Of a stretch of DNA of 64,000 bases, positions 23,955 to 34,888 are shown in pieces. The notes below the pieces were generated by a model. That model was not told the DNA's origin. It saw nothing but the letters and a program-made list of their open reading frames with translations, and made no database searches. Location: positions 5,543,501-5,607,500 of the forward strand of contig CM072345.1 in NCBI GenBank assembly GCA_036874045.1. Reading direction: 5' to 3'. Origin of the DNA: Cymodocea nodosa. Its lineage: Eukaryota; Streptophyta; Magnoliopsida; Alismatales; Cymodoceaceae. A program made the position numbers and the translations under genes. Position 1 is the stretch's first letter. Each line of letters starts with the position of its first letter.

Positions 23955-24382
23955 AGTCCTAAGTTTAGGCAGGTAATCGGGTCATTTCCCGAACCAACTA
24001 TTACTATTTTGTCCAAGGTTTTAACTACAGTACTCCGTTGAGTTACAGTTAACTCAACGGAATAAGCTCGTTGATTAACTCAAGACACAACGGAGTAAGC
24101 TCGTTGAGTTAAGCATAACTCAACGGACTCCTCGTACAAGCAAGTATAATAATAATAATATTACAGAGAATAGTTTTTTTTCTTCTTTTTTTCTTTCGGT
24201 TGAACCGATACTATGTTTCGGTAAAACCAATATTTTTTTCTGAAAATTAATATACATATTTTTTATGTTCCGGTCATACCGATGGATCCAATTGGTTGAA
24301 CCACAATGATTTTTATGTTTTATATATATTTTTAATGTTTTTTTTTATATAAATATATATAAACATAAAAACTGATTTCTCA
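23955..24382. repeat. AthB pol-env spacer with palindromes
   Basis: No gene. A perfect-arm palindrome TCCGTTGAGTTA-CAGT-TAACTCAACGGA lies at about 24034-24061, with a second copy near 24085-24125. TTCGGTTGAACCGAT-type palindromes occur at about 24196-24310, followed by a TA-rich run up to the integrase stop. Confidence 0.7.
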
Positions 24383-25501
24383 CTAAGTAAAGCTCAAGTA
24401 GTCCTCTACTCTGACTTCTTCTATAATTTCAAAGGAGCTTTTTGGTGCTTTCAAAATAGGTTTAAGTCTTTGTCCATTTACTTTAAATATATTTTGATTT
24501 TTAGGATTTTCAATTTCAATAGCTCCATAAGGATAAACATTTCAAACTATGTAAGGTCCTGCCCATCTAGATTTCAATTTTCCTAGATGGTTATGGAGTC
24601 TAGCCATATAAAGATATACTTCTTGTCCTATTTCAAAGTTTTTTGGAATAATTTTTCTATCATGCTAAAATTTCATTTTTTCTTTTTCTCTTATAGTCTT
24701 CGAATAAGCTTCATTTCTAAATTCTTCGAATTCAATTAATTGCATTTTTCTATTTTCAGCAGCTTGATTTAAATTAGTGTTCAGAGTTTTTAATGCCCAA
24801 TAAGCTTTATGTTCTATTTCAGTAGGTAAATGACAACTTTTTTCATATACTAACCTAAAAGGTGACATACCTAAGCTCGTTTTATAAGCAATTCTATAAG
24901 CCCAAAGTGCATCTATCAATCTATTAGCCCAATTTGTTCTAGTAGGATTTACTACTTTTTCCAAGATTAATTTAATTTGTTTGTTTGCACTTTCTACTTG
25001 TCCACTTGTTTGCGGATTATATGATGTTGCAATTTTGTGGTTTACTCCATATTTCTTCATTAAGGCTTCAAAACTTCTATTACAGAAATGAGTTCCTCTA
25101 TCACTGATAATAGCTTTAGGTATTCCAAATCTGGCAAATATATTTGTTCTTATAAATTGAATTACCACTTTGTTGTCATTAGTTTTTGTAGGAATAGCTT
25201 CTATCCATTTTGATACATAATCCACCCCTAACAATATGTAATTAAATTGATTAGACATAGGAAATGGACCCATAAAATCTATTCCCCACACATCAAAGAT
25301 TTCAACCTCAACAATAGGATTAAGAGGCATCATATTCCTCTTTGATATTCTTCCTATTTGTTGACATCTTAAACAACTTAAGCAATATTTATGAGCATCT
25401 TTGAATAGTGTTGTCCAATAAAACCCACATTGCAGAATTTTTGTAGTAGTTTTCCCTGAACCAAAATGCCCTCCACAAGCTTGGTCATGATAGAAAGACA
25501 A
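24383..25501 (-). pseudogene. Athila integrase (AthB)
   Basis: Minus strand: zinc finger with HDQACGGHFG and CLSCLRCQQ, then the catalytic core [10 protein letters not shown] (Asp), IISDRGTHFCN (Asp), TSGQVESANKQIK (Glu), so the DDE triad is intact. The C-terminal domain is interrupted by TAG at 24665-24667 where AthA has TGG (FWHDKK) and by TGA near 24548 where Arg is expected. The final stop is at 24383. One frame runs through both stops. The core itself is undamaged, so a recent active source is plausible. Confidence 0.9.
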
Positions 25502-26851
25502 TATGCTCGAATATTCAGTTTCTGGAACACACCTCCTTAAAACCAGATCAAGACATTTCTTAAATTAGTATGGGTATTCCCAATAGTAATATTTTACTCT
25601 TGAGAAAAATAATTTCTTATCCTGTCTATTCCAATCCTTAGGTGTTAAACCAGTAACTAAGTAATTAACTATGTCTGCATACTAAGGTATTGTGTTGATG
25701 GCCATTAATTGTTCATCAAGAAAATTATCCTTAATTTCATTATTTGATTTTTCTATTTGTAATCTTGATAAATGATCTGCTACTACATTCTCACAACCTT
25801 TTTTATCTTTAATTTCTAGATCAAATTCTTGTAATAATAATATCCATCGGATCAATCTAGGCTTAGTTTCTTTTTTCTTTATTAGATGTTTTAGAGCTGA
25901 ATGATCCGTGTATACTATTACTTTAGCTCCAATCAGATATGATCTAAACTTTTCTAAAGCAAACACAACAGCTAATAATTTTTTTTCAGTAGTTGTGTAA
26001 TTAACTTGAGCATCATTTAAGGTTTTGCTTGCATAATGAATCACTCTAGGAGATTTTTCTATCTTCTGTCCTAACACTGCTCCTACAGCAAAATCAGAAG
26101 CATCGCACATTAATTCAAATGGATGGTTCCAATCAGGTTTTTGAATTATAGGAGTTGAAATTAAGCTAGTCTTAAGTCTGAAAAATGCTTCCTTGCAATT
26201 TTTATCAAAGTTAAATGGAACATCTTTTAATATATTAGTTAAAGGTCTAGCTATCTTGCTAAAGTCTTTAATAAATCTTCTATAAAAACCAGCATGTCCT
26301 AGAAATGATCTAATATCTTTTACTGATTTAGGTTCTGGTAGATTAGAAATTACTTCTATTTTAGCTTTATCTACTTCCAACCCTTTTTTAGAAACAACAT
26401 GCTCTAAGACTATTCCTTGTTTAACAATGAAGTGACAATTTTCCCAATTTAAAACTAGATTTTTTTCCACACAACGTTTTAATATTTGGTCTAAATTGCT
26501 TAAACACACTTCATATGAGTTGCCATATACAGTAAAATCATCTATAAATATTTCTAAAAAATCTTCAGTCATTCTAGTAAATATACCTTGCACACACATT
26601 TGAAAGGTAGCTGGCGCATTGCATAATCCGAATGGCATTCTTTTAAAAGCATAAATTCCATTAGGACAGGTGAAAGTTGTTTTCTCTTGATCCTCTAATG
26701 CTACTGGAATTTGATTATACCTTGAATACCTGTCTAGGAAACAAAAATATTCTTGCCCTGCTAATCTTTCCAGCATTTGATCTATAAAAGGTAAGGAAAA
26801 ATGATCTTTCCTAGTCACAGCATTCAGCTTCCTATAGTCTATACATACTCT
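25502..26851 (-). pseudogene. Athila reverse transcriptase and RNase H (AthB)
   Basis: Minus strand: [33 protein letters not shown], the catalytic box FIDDFTVYG (usual FMDD), the linker [20 protein letters not shown], then RNase H with [14 protein letters not shown] (Asp), [15 protein letters not shown] (Glu), TDHSALKHL (Asp) and VADHLSRL. One open stretch of 378 codons. It ends with TAG at 25682 where the family has Trp (PWYADIV), the same stop as AthA. Bases 25502-25681 encode the integrase N-terminal stretch SRVKYYYWEYPY with another TAA near 25567. Confidence 0.9.
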
Positions 26852-27823
26852 CTAGCCTGATTGAATTCTCGTAGGTATCAAGTCTTGACTTTCATTCCTA
26901 ATAACTGTTAATCCTGATTTCTTGGGAACTACATGGATTAGACTAACCCACAAACTATTAGAAATTGGATAAATTATATCATTATCTAACCATTTAACTA
27001 TTTCCTTCCTGACTACTTCTTTAAGGTTTGGATTTAATCTCCTCTTAGGAATTCTAACAAGTTTAGCATTCTCTTCTAAATATATGTGGTGACAGCATAA
27101 AGTTGAACTTAACCCTTTTATATCAATCATAGTCCATCTTATTGCTTCTTTATAACTTTTTACTACATCTTTTAATTTAGCTATTTGATCCTCTTTTAAA
27201 TCTGAAGCAATAATGATTGGACAGGTTCATTTATCTTCTAGAAATATATAGGTTAATTCAGGAGGTAAAGGTTTTAATTCTAAATGCTGCCCATCAGAAG
27301 CTAGAGCTCCTAATTGAATATCATCATTTTTTAAATTAATTTCTTCCCGATCTCCTTCTATATTTATGCTTTCACTTTCTTTTAAAATTTCAGAATTGAT
27401 TTGCCTATTTAATTCTTCTTGAATCACATCATCTAACATATCTCCTTCATCCTCTAAAAAGTCTATGGTATGTAAGGACATTTCTAACTCCTCAAACCTT
27501 TCTAGTTTGAAAATATTTAATTGAGTATCCTCATTACCATATGCTAACTTCATTACTCTAGTTTTACAATTTATAACAGTCCCTGATGTTGCTAAAAATG
27601 GCCTTCCCAAAATTAAAGATGTATCACTATTTTTATGCTTAATTTGTTGGGAATCCAAAATTACAATATCAATAGGATATATAAATTTTTTGATTTTAAT
27701 TAAGACATCCTCTATTTTTCCTCTAGGGTATCTTATACTTCTATTAGCTAATTGAATAACCGTACTAGTAGGAGTTAAGCCTTTTAATCCTAAGGATGCA
27801 AATATATCACTTGGCATAACATT
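26852..27823 (-). pseudogene. Athila protease C-terminus and linker (AthB)
   Basis: Begins abruptly on the minus strand with NVMPSDIFASLGLKG, just after the protease active site, which has been deleted. It continues with RYPRGKIEDVLIKI, LGRPFLATSG, the acidic region and the linker into RT. TGA at about 27224 replaces an Arg codon, and TAG at 26852 replaces the Trp before RVCIDYRKL. 27227-27832 is open. Confidence 0.85.
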
Positions 27824-27839
27824 AAATAACATTTACTTC
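27824..27839. other. Deletion junction with short filler
   Basis: Protease sequence stops at ...CATAACATT (27823) and LTR sequence resumes at TATCAACGGCG (27840, matching 16749). The 16 bases between include AAATAACATT, a near-copy of the adjoining AACATT, as in templated end-joining. Confidence 0.7.
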
Positions 27840-28868
27840 TATCAACGGCGATGCTTTCTTCTCCCTACGCGATTGAATTCCTGCGTGATACGTGCAAACG
27901 TGGTTTTTCTCTTCCAACTGTCTGTTCCTACAACCGCTACAGTGGCATATTAGAAAATATAAAGAAATAAGCTGCTAACATAACGCGTTACCTTAGTGTA
28001 ATATTCATGTAACTCAACGCGTATAGTTATGCTAACTTAACGAGTTAAACATGTGCATCTCATGTGATATACTAAAGCATTTAAATTCAACACGTTCATA
28101 AATTTAACTATTCGATGCTTAGGTGCATTTTGGATACTTATAAACTTAACTATCCGATGCTTAGATGCATTTCGGATAGTTACTAATAACTCACCAATAT
28201 ATAACTTAAGTAAATCTACCAAATCTCGACACGTGTCAATAGTAGTTTAATGATAAAATAACATTTCAGAGAGTTACAGGTCTAACTATCCGATGCTCAG
28301 ATGCATTTCGGATAGTTACAGCTAACTCACCGAAAATCCACTTAAGTCTATTTCCCAGAACATGACACGTGTCCTCAGCTATTTTCTAAATAAAAAGAGA
28401 TTTCAGAGAGTTATAGGGATAACTATCCGATGCCCAGCTGCAATTTCGGATAGTTATAGATAACTCACCGAAAGTTCACTTAAGTCATTCATTATGGTTT
28501 CGACACATGTACTTCAGGAAATAATAAAATATTCTCTCAAAACATAACTGTTCAGCAATTTAAACATAACTATCTGATACATGTTCGGTCTATTAAACAT
28601 AACTGTCCAAATATGTTCGGTATGTTAAACATAACTATCCGAAATATCAGAAAATTCGGATACTTAAGAATTTCACAGCTTGCAACTTACCGACAGTTCA
28701 TAAATGTACTAAATTAACATTAATTCCCCCACAATAAGCAGATTCTTCAATTAAAGTATATAGCAGTGCAATTATAACATAATGGCTTAATTCTTATATG
28801 ATAAGCTAAATATTATGCAATTAACCATCATTTAACAGTTAATAATATGCACTTTTTCATTCTAAACA
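27840..28868 (-). repeat. 5' LTR of AthB, inner half deleted
   Basis: Nearly identical to 16749-17779 of the 3' LTR, ending in the same ATTCTAAACA, then the CTCCT duplication. It contains six or more CGGATAGTTA/TAACTCACCGA palindromes with ACTTAAGT and CACGTG boxes. High similarity to the 3' LTR suggests a fairly young insertion. Confidence 0.9.
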
Positions 28869-29470
28869 CTCCTAGATGCCTAATATCATTTCTGATGTCA
28901 TTTAGCACTACATCTAAGTCAGGAGGTAGCTTGGGTTGTTGTTGTACTTGATCTGAATAGTTTTGTTGTTGTTGTTGTTGTTCTGTAAGGTCAGGTTGTT
29001 GTTGTTGCATTTGTTGGTATTTTTACAAATCTTTTACACTAAATGCTCTCATGCCTTTAGTTTTAGAGGGCCAGTTATATAAGTTTAATTGGCTTGCAAT
29101 AATTTGACATATAGCATCACCAAAAAATAATTTTGAACTCATATGCTGTAGTTGATATATGAAAACATCAAACCAATTTATTTGAATTCTGTGTAGTATG
29201 CCATAAGTTGCATATAAACAACTTCTACTTACTTCTAGATTATGTCTGACTCTCTAAAATATATTTACATGTAGAATATTTCTAATAAACCTAGCTTCTA
29301 CATTCAGATTTTCCATTAATCTCATTTCAATATATACACCTGGAATCTATGATAAAGATTAAATGTCCCATTCCAGTTGTCTAACAACGTCAAATCTGTT
29401 TGTAACAACAACACCTTCATTCCTTAATCCCAAAACTTCCAAAATTAATTTAGGAGATAAAGTTTTACCT
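28869..29470 (-). pseudogene. CopA env-like ORF, central part and poly-Gln tail
   Basis: Minus strand continuation of 15431-15499. From 29470: SPKLILEVLG-like start, RFIRNILHVN, RVRHNLEVSRSCLY, ATY, HRIQINWFDVF, SKLFFGDA, NWPSKTKGMRAF (here Trp is intact), then the Gln-rich tail and LPPDLDVVLNDIRNDIRHLG. Over 70% identical by eye to the CopB and CopE copies. At about 29470 it stops against the CopB leader in opposite orientation. Confidence 0.85.
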
Positions 29471-29533
29471 ACTCCTTTGTTTTAAAGTTTTTAGACTGTT
29501 TAAAATCAAATAGGTTGAAAAATCTAAGGTAAA

Positions 29534-31040
29534 ATGACTACTGGAAATGGTAATTTTTCTTTATATGAAGGCCAAAATCTTAATCGTCCTCCTTTATTTG
29601 ATGGAATACATTTTGAATATTGGAAATATAGGAAGACTGTTTTTCTTCAAAGTATAGATCATAAGTTGTGGTTCATGATTTCTAAACCATATACTTCGTT
29701 AACTACTCCTTATAATACTTGGACAATTACTGAAAAAGAAAATGAAACTCTGAATGCTAAGGGCTTAAATATTTTAATTTGTGCAATGAGTTATGAATAG
29801 TTCAGTAGAGTGTCGGCATATAAATCTGCTTATGAGGTGTGACATGCATTAGAAGTTTCACATGAAGGTACTTCTCAAGTTAAAGAGACAAAAATAAACA
29901 TGTTGATTTATAAGTATGAACTCTTTAAGATGCATGAAGACGAAAATATTTCTGAGATGTTTTCCAGATTTCTTGATATCATAAACTCTTTAAAATGTTT
30001 AGGAAAGAATTTTGAACAGAAGGATTTGGTGAGGAAAATTCTAAGATCCCTAAGTTCTAAGTGGTCTCAGAAAGTAACATCAATTGAGGAATCACGAGAT
30101 TTAAATGTTTATTCTATGAATGAACTTATAGGAAATTTAACAACTTATGAAGTTCAATTAAATGAATCACTAAGTCACAACAAACTAAAAATGAAGAAAG
30201 AAATAACCTTCGAAATTAATTCAGATTCTGATATATCTACTGATTCTAACGAGGATTTGATTTTGCTGACTAGGAAATTCAAGAAAGAATGGAAAGCTAG
30301 GAAACAGGAAAGGAACAAAAATGATAAACCCTCAACGTCAAAATCATTGAATGACAAGAATTCTTCATCCAGAAAGTATGTATGTTACAACTGTAAGAAA
30401 CCTGGACATCTTTCTCTAGATTGTCCTATAAGGAAAAATGAAAAGCAAAGTAGGACAAATCAGAAGAAGACGGCTTAGAAAACTCAGAAAAAGTTTTACA
30501 GGAAAAAGGCTTTGAAGGTCACTTGGGATGATACATCTGAAGAGTTTGAATATGAGGAATCAACATCAAAATCTTCACATTCAGAAGGAGAACAAGAGTT
30601 AGAAGACGTTGCTCATGTGTGCTTCATGGCAAATGAGTCTGAGGTAATATCTGATTCTGAAAGTCATTCAGATTTCAACTTTGATGAATTATTATGTTCT
30701 TATCATGCATTATTACAAAAACTTAAAGTATGTAAACTGGAAAATAAGAATATTAGAAAATCTTCATCCATTATGGAAGAAGAAAATTGTTTCTTGTCTA
30801 CTACTTTAGAAAAGTTTAAATGTGATAATGAAAATCATGTTAGAGATTTGCAAAAATTTAGATTTAATGAATGTATCTTGCATGAACAAATACAGATTAT
30901 AAATGCTGAAAAATTAAAGATAGAATCTAAAAATGAAATGTTGAGAAACAATATAAATGAACTTGAATTAGAGATAGATAAATTAAAACTGAGAGAGCAA
31001 TATTTAAATTCTACCTTTAAGAAATGAAATTTAAGTCAAA
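29534..31040 (+). pseudogene. Copia gag (CopB)
   Basis: ATG at 29534 in MTTGNGNFSLYEGQNLNRPP; the N-terminal motif PPLFDGIHFEYWK is the DUF4219-type gag start. The UBN2-like body has MHEDENISEMFSRF and LGKNFEQKDLV. The zinc knuckle CYNCKKPGHLSLDC (about 30391) is intact. The Ser/Glu linker leads into a long coiled coil (30700-31024). In-frame stops: TAG at 29798 where CopA has CAG, TGA at about 29841 where CopA has TGG, TAG at 30476 and TGA at about 31026. The frame is otherwise continuous from 29534 to 31026. Confidence 0.88.
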
Positions 31041-33234
31041 CTAACTAGTACCCCTACGGTGTCTTATAAATTTGGCTTAGGATTTGATTATCCTGAATCT
31101 CAAGCCAATAAAGGATTTATTAGTTGCAGTTCAAGTAAATCTAAGAAAAAAATTCCTTTTATTATGAAACAAGGTAATAAATATGTAGAAGTAGATACTT
31201 CAAGGGATGAATCATGTAGTAATAATATAAATCAATGTGATTTGTCAAATTGTACTTCTAACATGACTATAAATGTTTCTAAAAATCTTGTTTCTTGTTC
31301 TTGAAATTCAGTTTCTAATGTTTCTAAAATTTCAGATAATTATAGTAAACTGAAAATTCAAAAACCTGAGCATGTAATTCAATACACTGGTATTAGACCA
31401 ATTACTCATTCTGCATGTGATAAAACAAAAAATTCTTGTGCAGAAAAAGATTTTGTATGTACGGAAAGTGTTAATACAAGTATAAAATCTTGGTATGAAC
31501 TTACAGAAATGTATAAGCATGACCAAAATAAATTAACATCTGATAAAAATATGTTTGGTCTTGATTATACTACATCTGAAAACGAAAAGAATGATTGCAA
31601 AAGCAATAATGCTATATGTGAGTATGAAGCTAATGATAAATCAATAGTACTTACAACTAATAAGAATATAAATGATAATGTTAAACTATTTTTAAACAAA
31701 AAGAAGAAATATGCGTTTAATGAACTTGGTCCTCAACAACATTAGGTACCAAGAAAAAGTTTTTCTTAATTTGTGTTGTAAGAGGAAACAACATCAAAAT
31801 GGATCTTGGACAGTAGAGCGTCAAGTCACATGATCGGACAAAAAAGTCTATTACAAAATTTTACAAATATCATGAAAGGAAGTGTAACATTTGGAAACAA
31901 AAGCAAAGATAAAATCATAGGTATGGGCAATGTTCAAATAACTCCTACTTGTGTTATTTCGAATGTACTATATGTAGAAAACCTAGGATTTAATTTGCTG
32001 AGTGTCATAAAACTAATTAAAAATGGATATTATGTAGTGTTTGAAGATAATGTATACAAAATAATTCATAAAAATATAGATGAAATTAAGTTTATTGCTA
32101 AAAGAAAAGGTTCTGTATGTATTTTATCTTTACCTTCTGGTGCAGTTGATTTAAATTCATGTTTGCTAGTTGAAACTAGTGATGCATATCTATGGCATAG
32201 AAGGATTGGGCATATAAATATGAGACTGTTACATAAATTATCTAGAAACATTTAGTGAGAGGTTTACCAAAGATTAAATACTCAAAGAACTTTATGTGTG
32301 ATGCATGTGAGTTAGGTAAACTTCACAAAAACTCTTTTAAATCCAAAACTGATATTTCAAGCAAGTGAGTCTTAGAACTTATACATATGGATCTATTTGG
32401 ACCAACAAGAATCATGAGTCTTGATGGTAAACGGTATGTATTTGTTTTAGTAGATGACTTCTCTAGATACACTTGGGTATATTTTCTAGCATCTAAGACA
32501 GAAGTTTTTGAAAAATTTAAAATGTTTTGCAATTTTGTTCAAAATGAGCAAAGTGTCTCTATTCAAAAACTTAGGAGTGATCATGGAACTGAATTTGATA
32601 ATGATCAAATGGATAACTATTGTAATGAGCATGGCATTGATCACAGATTTTCTTTTCCAAGAGCACTGTGTCAAAATGGTGTTGTTGAGAGAAAGAATAG
32701 ATCACTTCAAGAAATGGCCAGAACTATGTTGAATGAACATAAGTTATCTCAAAATCTTTGGGCTGAAGCAGTAAATACAGCTTGTTATGTTATTAATAGA
32801 AGTCATTTAAGACCTCATGTTAATAAAACTCATTTTGAAATTATATTTAATAGGGTTCCAAAAATTTCCTATATGAAACCATTTAGTTGCAAGTGTTTTA
32901 TTCTTAATACTAAGGATAAAAGGGATAAATTTCAAGCCAAATCGGATGAAGGAATTTTTGTAGGTTACTCTACTAGAAGTAAAGCCTATAGAGTATATAA
33001 CAAGACTTCTAGGACTATTGAAGAAACCCTCCATGTAAGCTTCAATGAAAATTCTCTTAGAGAATCTCAATCTAAAGCTGATAATGATGACTTGATCAAT
33101 TTTCCAAATGAGTTAGAGATCAATAGAGAGATTGATGATTTATCTGAGAAAATCAAAAATATGAACTTAAATGATCAAACTAATGATGAAAGTGATGGAC
33201 TTTCAGATGTTGATGAGAATATTGAGGAAAATTA
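31041..33234 (+). pseudogene. Copia protease, pre-integrase and integrase (CopB)
   Basis: After a frameshift near 31040 the frame runs through a Lys/Asn-rich segment to the protease, KWILDSRASSHMIG (31797): the active-site DSG reads DSR. The pre-integrase domain ends LWHRRIGHINMRLLHKL, and a one-base loss near 32250 shifts the frame. The integrase zinc finger Cys pair (CDACELGK) follows. Core: MDLFGPT (Asp), RSDHGTEFD (Asp), QNGVVERKNRS (Glu), so the catalytic triad is intact, then SDEGIFVGYS. TGA at about 32367 replaces a likely Arg before LELIHMDLF; TAG ends the stretch at 33233. Confidence 0.88.
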
Positions 33235-34888
33235 GAGAAATTGGCGTTATTCTTCATCACATCCCATTACTCAAGTCATTGGTAATATTAATGAGGGAGT
33301 TAAAACTAGAGCTTCAGTAAATTTAAATAGTATGTGTATGTTTGTTTCTATGGTGGAACCAAGGAATATACAAGAAGCATTATCTGATGAAAATTGGATA
33401 GTGGCAATACAAGAAGAACTAAATCAATTCATCAGAAATGATGTATGGGAATTAGTCTCTCCACTAGAAAATCAATCCATAATAGGTACAAAGTGGATCT
33501 TTAGAAACAAAACTAACGAAACTGGTCAAATTATAAGGAATAAAGCTAGATTAGTTGCACAAGGATATACACAGGAAGAAGGATTAGATTATGATGAAAC
33601 ATTTGCTCCTGTGGCTAGGTTAGAAAGTATTAGAATATTATTGGCCTATGCTTGTTATATGGATTTTAAATTATATCAAATGGATGTAAAGAGTGCATTT
33701 CTAAATGGTTTAATTAATGAAGAAGTCTATGTAAAACAACCACCTGGATTTGAAGATATTAAAAATCCTGACTTTGTGTATAAATTGAAGAAAGCCTTAT
33801 ATGGTTTGAAGCAAGCACCTAGATCATGGTATGAAAGATTGTCTACCTTTTTAATAGAAAAAGGCTATATCATGGGAAAAGTGGATCATACTCTATTTAT
33901 TAAGAGAGATGGTAAAGATCAGATTGTTGTTCAAATATACGTGGATGATATAATCTTTGGAGCAACCTCTGATAAGTTGATAGAAATATTCTCTAAAGAG
34001 ATGACTAATCAGTTTGAAATGAGTATGATAGGAGAACTTTCATATTTTCTAGGACTTCAAATTAAGCAAATGGATAAAGGTATATTTTTAAATCAGGAAA
34101 AATATGCAGATGAAATGCTTAAGAAATTTAATTTTAATGATACAAGGATTCGAGGAACTCCTATGAGTACTACTTTAAAGTTAGATATTGATGACATAGG
34201 AAAATCTATAGATCAAAGAAAATACAGAAGTATGATTGGTTCTTTACTTTATTTGACTGCTAGTAGACTTGATATTATGTTTACTGTGTGTGTTTGTGCT
34301 AGATTTCAATCTAATCCTAAAGAATCACACTTAATTGCAGTTAAAAGAATATTTAGATATATACAAGGAACTAAAAATTTTGGACTGTATTATTCTAAGG
34401 ATAGTTCAATAGATCTTATAGGATATACTGATGCTGATTATGTAGGATCTAAATCTGATAGAAAGAGTACCAGTGGCACATGTCAATTATTGAGAAATAA
34501 TTTGGTGTCATGGTTTAGTAAAAAGCAAAACTGTGTAGCACTTTCTACTACAGAAGCTGAATATGTTGCTGCTGCACTGTGTTGCACTCAGATTCTGTGG
34601 ATAAGGCAAACTTTAGAAGATTTTGGATTATCTTATGATACAACTAAGATTTATTGTGACAGTAGTTCTGCAATAAATCTTTCCAAAAATCCTGTATTAC
34701 ATTAAAGAGCAAAGCATATAGAGGTTAGACATCATTTTCTAAGAGATAACGTAATTAAAGGAAAAATTAAATTAGAATTTGTGTCTAGTAAAAATCAATT
34801 AGCTAATATATTTACAAAACCTCTAGACGAAAATACATTCTGCAACATTAGATTAAATTTAGGTATTTGTAGGCTATGTGATGTGTAA
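33235..34888 (+). pseudogene. Copia reverse transcriptase and RNase H (CopB)
   Basis: RT motifs in order: [50 protein letters not shown], the catalytic [10 protein letters not shown] (about 33940), [17 protein letters not shown]. RNase H: YTDADYVG (Asp), [10 protein letters not shown] (Glu), CDSSSAI (Asp). An almost full frame: the only break is TAA at 34703-34705 in the LHSRAKHIE motif, probably from a Ser codon. The natural stop is TAA at 34886-34888. Catalytic residues of both enzymes are intact. Confidence 0.92.

Larger units (their letters stand above)
15500..28868 (-). mobile_element. AthB: Athila-type element with captured F-box gene, inserted in CopA env
   Basis: TSD CTCCT at 15495-15499 and 28869-28873, and env-like sequence of CopA is continuous across the empty site. 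Minus-strand order: truncated 5' LTR (28868-27840), protease, RT/RNase H, integrase, spacer, env-like ORF, F-box gene, long 3' untranslated region, polypurine tract (17793-17780), 3' LTR. A deletion removed the inner half of the 5' LTR, the primer site, gag and the protease N-terminus. The extra F-box gene makes it unusual. Confidence 0.92.
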
